From Dicaeum eximium (taxonomy: Eukaryota > Chordata > Aves > Passeriformes > Dicaeidae), in NCBI GenBank assembly GCA_013396995.1, contig VWZP01009941.1:2706748-2770747 (forward strand): a stretch of 64,000 bases of DNA, given 5' to 3'. A program made the translations under genes and the position numbers. Of this stretch, positions 26,901 through 41,900 are shown in pieces (within the stretch, counting starts at the first letter, position 1; each line of letters opens with the position of its first letter). A model generated the notes under the pieces. That model ran no database searches. It was given only the letters and a program-made list of their open reading frames with translations, and had not been told where the DNA came from.

Positions 26901-29900
26901 GATGTCATTAAACTGGCCCAAACTCTGCATAATAATAGGGATTTACTCACCAGAAACATTATTCCCTGCCTGTGCTGTGGGCAGGAGGGTGTGTGCAATG
27001 AAGTCATTAGCTAAACACAGGAAAAGAAAAACAGACTCATATCTATGATAGAAAAATCTGACACGTAAGCAAATGCTTCACATTTAATATCTTCTTGCCA
27101 TATAAAAGGAAGGGATAAGTAAAGAGGTCTCTATTCCTGGTTTTTAAGGCTGGAGCAAGAAGAACAGAAGTCCTGACTCTAAAACCTCCATCTTCAGGCC
27201 TGAATAGAGAACTCTTATACCTACATTTCCACTGGCCTTTCCTTTTCTGCCTCCTTGACATAAAATGGATGTTAAAGACATTTGGGAGAAAGCTGTTCCC
27301 AACCCTGTTCATTTTCATTCCACCTATGCTAGGAAGGGGGATAAGATTGCTCAAAAGTTCCTGTCCAAGAAACAAAACAATATTCCATTTTTGAGCCTTC
27401 AGCTTTATCAACTTCCAGAACAGAAAACTTACATTTACATCAATTTTGCTTCACATTCAAGATCTTATTGCAGCTCAGGGTGCCTTAAAGTATATTCTGA
27501 AATCAGCAGCTTGAAATTCAACTACACATGCTCAGCACAAGGAGCCTGGAAAAATACAGCATTTTCTAATTTAATGATCTCTGTGTTGAGGTGAAAAATT
27601 AGCTGTTCACCTTAGGCCCTCACTGAAAATCCAAGGCATGAAATTATTTTCAATTGCATGCCTTGCACAATATTCCTTTTCATTGCATGTAGCAAATTTA
27701 ATGTAGGTTGTTCTGGAGTGTGGAGTGAGGGGGGGCTGCCCCGTGATACTTGGCATCCTCTCCAGCTGCATCTGCTAATGACAGAGCCCTATCCAGCACT
27801 GCTGAAACCAGGAATTTTGCCACTGACTTGAAAGGCAGCAGGATTTAAAATTACAATGCATACCACTTATTTTCTTCCCCTTGACAATATGGCCAGTGCA
27901 TTCTGGGTAGGAAGCTAAGCTTCCCCATACTTGTACATAATTTGATCTCCTGACAATAATCCACATGCAGCTAAACGGTGCCTGCATAAGATTTTTTGCC
28001 TCAGTGGTTAAGGCAGATCATTTGGAACCACAAAAACAAACCAAAGACCAACCTAGAAGTAAAATAATCGCTAGGTGAGGAGATGATGGAAGTGAACAAG
28101 GCCTGAGATGCAAACTGGAGTGTGGGTATCCAAGGACATTACAGTCATCCTAGTGATCATTTTGAATGCAGATAAAAAGAGGATAAAGTACTGAAGTACA
28201 GAGGTCCTTCTCATCCCTATTAAATACCAAATCACAAAGAGATGTCTAAACACAAAAAGCTATTATTAATAAAGCTTCTGTAGTGTAAGAGGCATTGAGC
28301 TCTTCGCAAGTTAAGTGACATTTGCCTCTTGTGGATTTTGGGATTCTGATTTCTATTTGTTTGCTTTCTGTTAAGTGAACCATCTGCTTCCTTTTGCTCT
28401 TTTCTAAGACTCCAGAAGCCTCCCATTTGGAAGCAAAAATCACTTTGAGCTGGAATTTTTCAGTTCTTACATAAATACACAGCAGAGGTAGGACGTGGCC
28501 CTATCCCTCTGCACAGCTGCCACTTGCATGAAGTGCCTTTTTTCTTCCATCCTTTAGAGCAAATTAGGCTCTGTGAAACCCAAAAGGAGGGGAACTCCTG
28601 ATGCTTTCTCCTCCACCTCTTACAAGGATGTACCATTGAAGTGCTCTTCCTGCACACTGGGTAGCTGTGGCAAGGACTCCATCACCCTGACACAAAACCA
28701 CTTCTTTGTGCTCCCTCTGCATTTGCAGCTTTCTGCCACAGCAGCACTGCCTCAGCAGGGCATCCTCCAGCATCAGTTGGGAGATACTTTGGCAAACTCC
28801 CTTTTCTGTAATCAGTGTTGTCCAGATCTGCCCCATACAATATATTGCCCTATATTGCCACTATACAATATAAATAACAGAATATATATAACATTTTAAA
28901 ACCCTACCATTTTTTCCTTCCTCCTGATCAGGAAAGAGAACAACATACAATCAGGGACACAAATGTATATCTTTCTTCCTTCTTTTCTGCTCTCTGAAGG
29001 GTAATACATGAAAAAACTCCTCAGTGTCAAGATTTAGAAGCTGGGCATTAAGTGCAAAATTCTCTCTGTCCTCCAAATATGAAGGTTTAAAAGTCTCTTA
29101 CCCATCACTGCTGAAAGCCAGATACAGTGATCTTGCAATAGAGGTCCATTCCCTCACTGCAATTTAGATTTTTAATTTGTTTCTTCCAAAGCACAATTAC
29201 TTGTAATTTGTCCACCAGTAATTTCCTTCCTTTTTAATCAAAACACAAACTTCTCCCGGTCTGCAATAGCCAGACATTATTTTTGTTAATAAAATGGTGC
29301 TTGAAGAGTCTTTCTTTGTCAACCCCTCTATTACATGCAGCAAAACAGCACTAGAAATTGTATGGAGGCAGATCAGTAACATATCCTCACAAAACTTATT
29401 TTATTAAAAAAAAAATAGGAATTAGATATAAATAGAAGGGAATACCATGGCAGTGATTTCCTAGTGGCAGTATATGTGCACTTTTATTAATATTCTGATA
29501 TATTGCATTAGCACAGAACCTGTATCCAGTTCTGCAACCAGCACTTGTACCAATCTGCTCTATTCAGGTTGCTGCTATGACAACTATCCAGAGTCAAATG
29601 TTAGGTCAGCTCCCAGCATATGTGTCTAGGCCATAATTCATTTGTCAGAAACCTGATAGCCACCTATTTCTACTCCTCCAACAAATAACCAAAAGCAATA
29701 TTGTTAAAATTACTAAATGTTACAATATCCTTAACAGCCTATTCACTGAAAACTTTAGATTTTCCTTGCTTTTATCCCCCAAAGCAAAAACGTCTGAGAA
29801 GGATGTGCTTGAAGTGCCTATTTGCAAACTTATCACGAAATCACAGAATAAGCTGAGTTGCAAGGGACCCATCAGGATCATTGAGATGAACTCCTGGCCC

Positions 29901-32900
29901 TGCCCAGTTTTTAAGAGTCCAAGAGTCTCACCATGCACCAAGAGCAATGTCCAAACACTTTGACTCTGTCAGGCTTGGTGCTGCGACCACTTCCCTGGGG
30001 AGACTGTTCCAGTGCCCAACCACCCTCTGGGTGAAGAACTTTTTTCTAATATCCAACCTCAACATCCACTGACACAATTTCAGTCCATTCTTTCTGAGTC
30101 CTGTCCCCACAAGTCACCACAGAGAAGAAATCAGTGCCTGCCCCTCCTCTTGCTCTTCTTAGAAAGTTGTAACTGCAGTGAGATCTCCCCTCAGTCTCCT
30201 CTTCCAGCCTGAACAGACCAAGTGACCTCAGCTGCTTCTCATACAGTTTGGGATCATTATTTTTTTCTTCCTTGGGAGTCAGTTATTATCTCTTTCTCCA
30301 CCACAATGATTACTGATATTTCATTTGGCTGGTTACAAGTCACAGCATAGAAAAAAATTACAGCTATCATCTCGATAAGAGATTCCTTTAAAAATGCTTT
30401 CAGTGTTTATCACAGAGAACTGCTTCATAGCATCATAGTGCATAATACTCTGTGAACATAGACTTGCCCTTGTCTTGAAAAACTCAAATAAACAAAGATT
30501 TTTTTTTTTACTGAGATTAGCACATCAAGGAGTTATATTGTGATGTCTGTACAGTGAATATATGAGGAAACACCTTTATCAGACTATAAAGTTGTCTGAC
30601 TACTGCTATTTTCATGTAGTCTCTGGAATGAAAGAAAAGTGCCTTTTAAACTCATATTTTTAAAAAAAAAAAATGTAAAATAGACCTTTCTTTTCATGTA
30701 TATTCTATAAAATATTTACAGACAAGCATTCTGTGAAGAGACTACTAATTTAAAGAGCACCAGCTCTGACTGAGAAATGCCTTTTTTAGGATGGGAAATA
30801 TGTAAGATAACAATAACTTTCATTTTCCTCTGAGCTTAAGTTTTTCTTGGGCTCAACTTGTCATTTTCTATATATCTACAATAGAATCACACATTGCATG
30901 TCCAATTACTTGGGGCATAAGGATGAAAGAAGTGTATGTAGCTCCCTCCTTTGGCTGATCAAAAAATTGTGCATGCTATTGCAGCCCTTCCTTGACATTA
31001 GTCACTGGAGTGGAGTCAAATGGCTCAAATGACATGGATTGAATCCAGGAGAGCATCCAGGCCACTGGCTCTGCAGTCATATGTGACCACTATTCTACCT
31101 ACAAATATAAAAATGTATTCTCAAAGGTCCAGATTCCTAACTGGAACAAATCAACATGTTGTGAATGAAGCAACATCAATTTTCTGAATGATCTGGCTAA
31201 CTATACATGACATGTCCATAAAAAGGTTCATATACTTCTAACAGTGATATTACTCTATGATTCAGTTCTTTTCCTGCTTTCCCATATTCATCCTCCCTCC
31301 TCATTCCCAAGTGCTGACATTTTGTCTTGATTGCCAAAATCTACTTATTTCAATTAGAGAAAAATGCTCATTCATAAATTTTACAACATGACAGCACGCA
31401 AAATGTATAAATTCTAAACAACAAAAAAACCAGTTAAACAAAATGCAGCTGTTACAAAAGACCCACTTGTGTCCAAATGAAGAGGAAGGCATTTTTTCCT
31501 ACTATCATTCTTATGTAATTTTCCACAGATAGATTCCACCAGTTCATCTTCTTTAGGGAAAATAAAGAGGCAGGACCTCTCACATAGTGATGTGTATAAA
31601 TTACTATTTAGTCTTACATCTTCCCTTGAAGACTTTTCATTGTAGTTTGGTTTTTGGTTTTTTTTTTATTTCAGACAGAACAGTAGCAACACTACTCCAT
31701 CACTTTCTCCAGAGTCCCATAGCCCAGCCCTGCTCCACACTGTTCCATGTTGAGGTTTTACAAAAACTACAGCACACACATATCTGTTTGGAAGGAGCAG
31801 AGACTGACAGTGGCTCAGTTCCTAGAACAAAACTTCCATTTCTGTGATCAACAACAAATTGAGCCACATGACCAAGGTCTCTGGAGAGCATAAAGCAGGC
31901 ACCCTGCCCCTCTGCTCACTGGCCAGGACATAATGACAGGATGACTTTTCCCAGATTTTTATACTTATTTAACCATTCTTCCTTTGCCCAGCCAAGATGC
32001 AATTTGGTTTGTGAAGAGCATGGCAGAAGAAGAATGGTTATATTGTTCACCATATGCAATGAATACAAGTTAATAGGGCTGTATTTTAGCTCTACTTATT
32101 TTGTTGCATAACTTCCTTGTTCATTGTAGTTCAGAACCTCCACTCAGAACCTTAAATGCAACTGCTCCATACCAAATATTGCTAGGGATGTAATAAGGAT
32201 ATGGAAGGATTATCCCAGGAGAACATCCAAAGTAGCACAGAAAATCTTAAAATTCAGATAATGCCTCTTCTATCCCTAACTGAAGCAAATCATGTAAGGT
32301 TGATTCTATTATTGTTTCTACATTTTTCATCAACTGTGATCAAAAATGTCTTTAAAATTCAAAAGAGTGACTCTTTTTCAGTATCCAGACTCAACAGAGG
32401 TGATTTGTAGAGACACACAAAATCTCTGCATTGCCTCTGTACCATCTTCCTATCTGGATGGTGAAAGATCAACCAAATTTAGCCCAGTGTCACAAGTATT
32501 TCACTGTTCAGCAGTACTACCAGTAAACCTAGACAATTTCAACATATAAATCTATAAAAATTGTGCAACAAAATAAATTATTTTTGGTACTGAGCAGAAT
32601 TTAAAAGTGGAAGTGACAGGATTCTTCAGCTAGGTAATAGGTATCAAATATATAACTTCTCAACACTAAAGCTTCTGGCCAGCCAAACAGTGGCTGATCT
32701 CAAGATAATGAAAATGCACTGGAGCTTAAGAGAGCACTTGAGTAACATCTAACATGGTCAGACAGCCAAAGAATTACAGTCTGAGCTACCACAGCCTCGT
32801 AAATACATTTATATTTTTAAAAAAGATTTCTCACAAACTGACAATGCTTTTATTGTTGCAGTTGGGAAATTACTGTTGCAGTACTGGGAAATCACTAGTT

Positions 32901-35900
32901 TCCTGAAAGACAAGAAAGCATTTATCTTCCCATTAAGAAATAAATTCCTGGCATGAAAAAAAAATTGTTGAAAATAAGTCAGTGATGCCAGTGAGACCAG
33001 ATTTCATTAACTGATTTTTAAAATTGGATTTTTGCTGGCAGAAATTTTCAGCCTTGAGTTTGAAAATACAAAGTTCATATAGGTGGAAGTTAAGACACAG
33101 GTTGAAGGATGGTTTCTTCCTTATCCAAGCTTAACTTTGTCACTCACTCTTAACACTGTCCCCAGATCAGGGGTGTACTAACCACTGTAGCTATCAGAAA
33201 TACTTCTGGAAAGTGATCCATAAAATGAAGTATTTGTGTGTGTAGAGACACATACACACAAGGAAAGGTTTCTTCTGAAGAGCAAACAAATGGATGCATG
33301 GGATTGTAGGTATATAAAGCCAGTCCTTCACATTTAATACTTGTGAAAGAAACAGAAAACATTCATGAGCATGGCCAGCACTATCTGTTAAAAAAAATGA
33401 GGTCTTAAAAGCATCCCTAATTTTGACTTTTAAGCTGCTTCTTTTTGCTGAGCAATAATTGAGATGTTTTTTCATCAAATCACTGCTAAGATTAACACTG
33501 TAGGCAAAAAACCTATTTAATTTGGAAATTCATGTTATTTTAACAAATAGAGACTTCCATAAGGGACATACATGCAAGACACTCAGAACTTCCTGCTCAA
33601 GGCCTGTGTTGTGTCAGGAAGAGAAGGAAAACTGGAGAAGAAAAGGAAAGGGCATAAACAAGACAAGAAAATGAGTTCAGAAAGCTGCAAAGTTTTATCT
33701 TAGCTTCAGGAGTGGACATAACACTCACTGTGCTCTTAATTAATTTATGGTTTATGGGCAATATTCTGAAAAAGGTGGTGGTGTGGATACAAATTACAGA
33801 AACACAGAAGCACAGAATGAATTAGGTTGGAAGAGCCCTCTGATATCATCGAGTCCAACCTATCACAAGAACAGCACCACATCAGTTAGACCATGGCACT
33901 ATGTGCCACATCTCACTTTGAGGCAGATCACCTGTCTGGAACACAAAAGGCAGAACTTCACTGTACTGCATGCAAAAATAAAGCAGCCTTAATGCAATAC
34001 TTCCATTCAGCTCTGAGGGGAAGTGCTGAATGAGTGCTCTTGCCAGATCCTCTTGACAATCTACTTTCCAGGACTGTCTAATGCTTATCTTCAATTAGAA
34101 AATCTCTTTATATAATTTATGAAGTGATTTTCATCATCAAAATCTTATTTCTCTTATTTCCCCTTTCTCCCTCCCAAATTTTCACTGGCATCCTCAATGC
34201 CTGAGTCTACCCAGTGGTATAATACCCAATTTTGGAAAAAAAAGCTTTTTTTTTTTTTTTTTTTTTTTTTGAGAGCAATGAAATGACAAAACAACATGAT
34301 AAACCAAACTTTTCCAATCTTTCTCTGTTTAAGAAAAAAGTCTAATGAAAATATAACATTTTAGATATATGTAAGAAAAGTGAAGGAAATTTAATAGTAA
34401 GTTAAGAGGAAAAAATAGGATGACAAGCAAAATAGAACCCTTTTATCTATTAGTCGCACTCTCTTCATGTGAGGATACAGATCCAACTCCCATCTCAGCA
34501 TATGAACTGAGCACACTGTTGTCCATTAAATACCACACTCAGAAATATTGCAGAATGCTGTGCTCTCAGTCCACTTCATTAATTTCATATCCTTGGAATA
34601 AATAATTAAATTTCAATGGAACTGGGGCTAAACCCGAGGTTTTCTACTTCTCTAATGACTTACATATTCCACCCTGAAGGGTAAATTTCTCACTAAGTTT
34701 TATGGAGCTACCTAACACACACTGCCATGGTTTTTTCCAGCATGTTCAGCATATCTACTCAGCATATCTGTCCTGAATTCACAAGTAGTTTTGCAAGCAC
34801 CAAAGCTACACCAGCTCAGATAATTTACTGCTTGCTGAATCAAATGGCTGGTGCAATTTGCAACTCCACTGTGTTCCCAGAACTCACTGGCAAAAAGGGG
34901 GAAGAGCTGGAGGAAGCAGAACCCAACACCCATTGTCCATAGACAGCTTTGCTACTTTAACATCACAGTTGCAATTAAGGTGATCAGTTGGATGATATTC
35001 TGACTACAGATTTTTAATTCTTTAATGAAAGGTAAAAAAATGCCTCTCCCCCCAGGATGTTACCAAATCCTTCTTTGACAGTAACAGTACAAATAAAAGA
35101 AAAAAAAAATCCTATTAATATGGGGTTTTTTGAGTTCTGAGTACAGTTTAAGTGATTTTTGTTTCAACAGGTCTCTGGCTCCCTGAAGAGCATTATGGGA
35201 TTCTCACTCAAATCACTTGAAAACTCTGCCTCACCCTGGCTAGACCAAGGAATTGTGCCATCAGTTTTGTGCAATGACAGTAACTGGTGTTTATGCAAGT
35301 CATTTCTAGTTCTCCTTGGGCTAAGAGCACATTGACTTTGTAGCTTTTCTTTTTATTATTACTGAAAAATCAGAGAGAAAATGAGAGAATACAAAGCCTG
35401 CACAGTCTGAATGAGCACTGCTTCTAAACTAAATTATATTTACTATTACAGTGCTTTGACATCCCATGTGATTTGTAAGTCTTAAGGCAAATCTAGCACA
35501 ATAATGAAAATGCTAGCAAAAAATACCACAGCCAAAAGAAATAGGAACATACACTCTCAGACCCCAAAGTATCAATTTTATAAGTACAGCAGTAGTTATC
35601 CTTTATAGAGTTAGGGCATGACCTGAAAGAACTCAATGGACTATGCATAAAAGGAAAATGTTCTTTTACAAAATGTTCTATTCCATAAAATAAAAGTTCA
35701 TCTTCCATGACAGAAGCACATTTTTGAACACATGAGATATCACTAAGATTTTTACTTTGTTACAATCATGAAGAGAAATAAAGCATAATAGTCTTTGTAA
35801 TAAGAATGTTAGACATTCACTGTATCTGTGGAGTGAGTAAATAATGAAATCCTGGAATGAACTACCAGTTGGATTTTAAAAAACTAAAAGAAAACATGCG

Positions 35901-38900
35901 ATTTCCAGAAAATTAAAGGTAATAAAATTGTAACATGCACTACAGAAGGTGAATAATCACAAAAGAAAAAACATATGATCTTTAAGAACTCACTAATAAG
36001 TTAATTGACAGCATTTTGTTACACAGCACAGTAACTTCTCTGTTTCAGGCAAATAGGTATTTTCAGTCAGTAACACTATTTCACCTTATATTTAAAATGC
36101 AGACACTTTTTGAAAGAGAATATGTGCACAAATAAATACACTGATTCATGGACACATGCACCATTTCTGTTATTTATGTACATCATATCCACTCTATGTT
36201 CTGTTCTTTTTCATTCTAGCATAGAGATTACACATTATGCTCTGAAAATCTACAGCCATCAAAAAGTAAATATATAGCTTTATCCAGCTGGACATTACAA
36301 ATATATTAGACACCCTCGCACAGCTTATGTAAATATAGACAAAGACATGCTTGTGTATTCATTAAAAATAACTACAGCTTTTGTATTTTAATTAACCTTG
36401 CTAGCAAGAGGCATATAAGGCACTGCACCACCCTTCTGCATGGCATCCTATGCAAATGAGTCTAGTGCATTTATAATTATGGATGTGGTAGACCCCCAAA
36501 GAACACAGTACCTGCTGTCTATCCAACCGCATCCTTTTTGCAGCATTTCTGCTCTCACTCTCGCAGGCGGAAGCCAGGATACTCTCTGCAACTGCTGAAG
36601 TAAGGTGTGAGGGAATAGGTCGTGACTATGAAAGAGAAAAAGAAGCACAGAAATTATTCCTAGCATAATCCACAGCATCCTTTTTCAAAGCACACCATAC
36701 CATCACCTAGGCAGGAAAGTCCGCTCATTGAAATGCAGTTTATACCAACAAAACAGGGAAATGGAACTTGCAAAGATGAAAAATGAAAGTAGTTAGATGT
36801 TAAAGCTGCAGCTGATCCACAGATCCACGAGAAGCCCTTTCCCCCCACAGCTCTATTGTCCAGTGTGTTTAGTCTGGCTCATTAAGCTGTACTTTGAACA
36901 GACAGTGGCATATTCTCTGCGTTCCAGCAGCACCCTGGCCGTCTGATTCTTGTTAAGAAAACTGAAAGGCTTTTTATCCTGTGCAGCATGTGACAGAGAT
37001 GAGTAGTGGTTTTTTATAGTCATAAAAAAAACAAAAACCAAAAAAACCCAAAAAACAAAACCAAACAAAACAAAAAACCCAAGTGATAGGGTTGAAACAT
37101 CACTCAAAACCTAACAGATTGTCAGAACATTTCAGAGCAGCCTCAATCTGTAGTATATGAATATTTGCATTCCTTGCTGCAACATGACTGATGTGATTAA
37201 AATGACTTAAAAAAAAAAAAATCTGGTTTTCTTTCGATAATGCCAGCCTTCCAACACTCCAGATATTTTGTGGTTCAACTAGATATGGTTCATTTTTCTG
37301 ATTCAAAACCTGTCATTACTAATTTCATAGCATTTACACATTTAAGGTTAAAGGTGCAGTGAATCACCCCCAAAAAAGGGAATGATAGAATCTTTTTAGC
37401 ATCATTGTTGATTATGAACTCCAGCATGATCTTGCCTACCATTTCATTAGGAAGAATATTTACACAGTTTTTTTTTTCCTGATTACATACAAAACAATCT
37501 TCCTGAAAGATGAAGCTCATAGTAATCTTCTTCATTAATATACAAAGACATATCAAGAAAATAAATGAAGTGGGGATACCAAGAAATTACCAAGAAAATA
37601 AATGAAGTGGGGATAATAACAAAGATACTGATGTAGATATAAGCCCATTACAGAAACTGCAATTTACTGAGCCCAGTTCTGAACTTCCAAAAATTTTCAA
37701 ACCTTCCTTGATCTCAAATTTACATTTACTATTTTTAGTAAATTTTTACCTACTGAGGATGTGGCCATGTGTGAGAAGGTTGGGTGTGGTTTTTTGCTTG
37801 TTGGTTTTTTTGTTTGGTTAGTTTTTGTTTTTTGTTTTGTTTCAGTTGGTTTTTCTTTAAGAGTTTTACTTTCTTACTCAAAAAAACATGGATATGAACC
37901 TGCTAGGAAATGTCTAGTTTTGGAAGAAAATTTTGAAGTTATTCCCATTCAGTTCCTAGACAGCAACCTTAAAATAGGTTAATTGTATAGGCTCAACTGA
38001 TTGTATGGTTTTCATAACATTCCAGAAACTGAGGAGTCAGCCATTATCAGTATTTCATTCTTACCTTTAAAAATTCAAGTCCATTTATTGACTTTGGGTA
38101 TCCTCTGCAGAATGCCAATTTTTAATTTGACACTCTACTTTCTCTAAAGGATGGGACCACAGTCTGTCTGGGATGGGAAGATGAACTAGCTTTCAGAAAT
38201 AGAAATAGACAGGGATTTATGGGTCTTCCTCACTGGTGCAGTAGGCTTATTTCTCCCCACTTACATGAGAACAAACTCTCTGGCATCAGCATAGCAGCAG
38301 TGCAAGAAAGGCAACCAGAGGCTGCAATACTGCAATAAATTATACTTGGATTGATTTTACAGAGCAAACTATTGAACTTGTTTCCAGTTTGATAACAATT
38401 CAGTCTAAGAGATGAAGGACACTGATGTAACCCCCTGGTGCCATTACAGAAGTTAACACTACATCCAGTACAAGCAGACACCCTCCTCAGGGCTCCAGAG
38501 GATGAAGTAAGTCTTTGCAGAAGAGTTTCACTGACAAAGCATTATATTAAATAAACTGCTTCCCTAGAATGGTGATGTCACTCTGAACTTGTTACTGCCT
38601 CCCACTAGATCCCTCTCTGTGTTGCTGGCCAAGTACCACTGTACATGCCACTGGTCTACGTATGTTCAAGGTGCACTGACTCTGTTGGCTGCATGGAATT
38701 CTCACTATGGTCCTGTAACAGTGATGTTCACACAATGATATTCTTGAAAAATGGTGAGCAAACAGGTGGTTAATTCCTCCAGCTCAGGTCTTTAGCTAAA
38801 CCTGTAACTATACCTACACATCAGGGGATTTTTAGAAGGTGGTATGTGAGTCAAAAAACCTAATGTTCTGACCAAAAAGTAAATTGAACACCAGTTCTCC

Positions 38901-41900
38901 CAGTTTACTTGTTTATGGAAGAGAAAAATTTATTGAAGAATTTTATATAAAAAACATAAGGTATTACAATAAAAATCAAGCAGTTATCTATCCTCTGAAA
39001 ATGAGTGTAATGGTCATGTGCTCACTATGGAAATACTGAACTCAAGTTATCACCTGCAAAACAGAGGAAATCTCTGGGTACTAGAGTATCTTCCTCTTGA
39101 AATACATTAACCCATAATTTCTCTCAATCAGCACTGCAGCTGGCTGTTGAAATGTTCATGTCAAGAACTACCTAGAGTGAACCTTAGGGAAAATGTGATG
39201 AATACATGGCCCAGTCACCTGGGGAGTAAAGTACTCTAACAAAGCACAGGAGGAAAACCATCTGCTCAGGGTTCAGGCTCTATCAACAGAGCTCTAGTAT
39301 GGCATCGACTGGGAAGATGACCACAGTCCTCTGTCACTAGGAGCAGAGCTGTTAAAAAGGAGATTTTCTGCTTTGCAAAATTCCATATCTGTAAAGTCTC
39401 AAAAAGATCAATTTTGAAAAGCCTTGCCTAAGAGGAAAAAATTACTTTCAAATAACCACTTGAAAAAAATTGTTTTTAAATAAATGGAATTAATATCTCC
39501 ATCTTCTAAGCTCAGAAGCCCCTTTTTAGTTTAACTCAGCTTCCTTTTCCTCTCTACTTCTGATTATTCATGATCTCTCTCATAACTACAGCTGTAAAAC
39601 CAATTCTGTAAGAAGCTCAAACATCCCTGTTGGTTTCTGACATCTCTCAATTCCCAAGCTGAGGGTGAGATTCAAAGGCCTTGGAAAACATGGCAAAAGT
39701 GATATCATTCAGTTTTGCAGAAGGAAGCCTGCAGATCTCAACCAAAACGACATTTTGCAGGTTCCCAGGCTGTCCTCTGCAGAGCTGAGAGCTGAGTGCT
39801 GGTTCCTACATGTTTGGAACTACAGCAGAAAATGTGGGAGCCAAGGACAACTTTTTCTAAGGCTGCTCCCACAATCCCTGGATCCACAACCTGCGCACTG
39901 AACTAGCAGAAAACCAGGTTTCATTTTATGTCAAAATAGAAAACCCTTGACAAACTAACATTTCCTAAAGGAAAAAAAAAAAAAAAGGCATTACCAAAAA
40001 ATTCCCAACCAGCTTTAGCTGGTTTGGAATGTGCCTAGTGTTGTTTGAGGCATAACCTTCACAGCCCCAGTCTGGTGTTTTTCTCACTTCACAGTGATGT
40101 AGAGGAGGAAATAACTATACTGGAACTGCCCATGTGTAAAACAAAAGAAAAGAAGAATTCCTGTAAACTTAATCTACCAAAAGTAGCAAATCACAAGGCA
40201 GGATAACATTTTTGACATTTTGCACCAAGGACAGATAGAAAAGACGTGAAAATTTTATAGTAACTCTCAGGTGAAGAGATGAATAAAATTTAGAAGGAAT
40301 CTGGTGAACAGTGTAATACAGACCTTCTGGGAAGACTGTGTATCCATCACACAAAAGCAGTATAAAGAATTGCTTTGTATTTACTTGGAAACATGGTACT
40401 GCTCATGACTGCACTAAAGCAGGAGTCACATTTTGAACACACATCCAGTTTTGTTTTTTTACATCTCCTCAGCTGACACACAACTAACATCCAGCTTCTA
40501 ACACAACAAAGGTGAAGAGAATTTTATAATGATGTAAGGAAAACCTGCTAGATTGCATGTGCACACGGATGCCTTTGTTTATAACAATTTCTGAAGTGAC
40601 TGACATTTAGGAAGTGGTTGGAATTCCCTAAGTAATCCATGGGAGATGGCCAACCACCTTCAGTCCTCCCATATTTGAAACTATTTTGAGACCACCACAG
40701 AGCCCTGTAGATGACAACAATGACAACAAAGCAACATGCACACTTAACCACTTCATTGGATATGCACTTTTGCATGCTTTTATGAGAAATAATTTTTTGT
40801 TCAAATTGGTTTGAACTTTTTATAAACTCATCTCTTTTTCTGAAGAGTTTATAAATCATTGGCAGATATACTTTTGGAAGCTGCCTAATGGAAAATCAAA
40901 TTAGTCAATACCTCTTTCTAGTCTAATTAAAGTGCTGTTTTGCCTTAAAGTATGTTAAACCTAATGAAGACTCCTTAGATGCTCCTTAGGTCTGGGTATC
41001 AACAATGAAAGCATCTTACAACAAGCCTTTCTGGAGTTACAGAGTAGTCCTGCAAGGTTACTGATTTTTAGTAGTTGAAATCAGAAATCCTTGGCCCAGT
41101 TCATCAAGAAATTATCTCTCTTGGTATAATCTCTGACTCTTTAAGAAAGGAGAGACTAGCATGTCCAATATGCTGTAAAATATGCATTTTCACTATAACA
41201 ACTGTATACAGCTTCATTAAGTTTGTTGTTTAAAGTGAGGTACCTTTGCAGTATCTTCATGTGAAACACCAAATACCTTTTCTGGCATAGCCACATAATT
41301 CCTGTATTTCTACACAGAATCTAAAAAACTTCTATGTTTTAATTTCTTATGTACATTTTTGGCATAAATTTACCAATTACTGATATGCTAGATAACTGAT
41401 TATATTTCAGTCTAAACCACTAGGAGCAGTATAGTCACTAAAAAGAATTTTGCAATTTACTGTGCATGCTGTCCACCCATGGTTAGAAATCCATTGTCTC
41501 TAAAGTTACTACCTTGGCGTGTTTCCGAGATCCAGTGTAAATAAAAGCCAAAGTTGTGGTACAAAAGTTTGGTTTACATACTTTTACATGTTACATCAGT
41601 TCTGAAAAAATTCAGATAATGGGCACACATGTACACCTGCTGAAATGCCAAACACCATAAGCTGACATCTGCGTAAATACTACCTTCAAGTTAGGCAAAC
41701 TAACACCAAAAATTGCATCTTTCAGACAGTTGCAAATACATAAACACGCAAGATACTTCGTTTTGTTCGTAGACACCCTAAGATAGATCATAGAATCACA
41801 GAACCATTTAGGTTGGAAAAAACCAGGAAAGGACCTGTAAGATCATTGAGTCCAATCATTAAAATGACACTCCCAACTCCACCACTAAATCACGCCCCCA

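Larger units (their letters stand above)
14181..36511 (-). other. NOL4: NOL4 intron C-D (22.3 kb)
   Basis: Phase-0 GT-AG intron between exons C and D. It contains a GC/CpG-enriched segment at about 16.2-16.75 kb, a homeodomain-dimer-like palindrome at 20726-20742, AT-only repeats at about 21718-21748 and 23475-23560, an A-rich run at 25734-25760, CR1 fragments at 29838-30252 and 33795-33920, and a T25 run at 34246-34270. No supported exon or RNA gene was found elsewhere. The 161-codon open frame at 23585-24070 is judged spurious. Confidence 0.9.

Noticed and set aside
28838..28890. Short TATATTGCC/CAATATA repeats as a hairpin RNA
   Set aside because: The stems are short and AT-only, and the repeats are simple-sequence in character.
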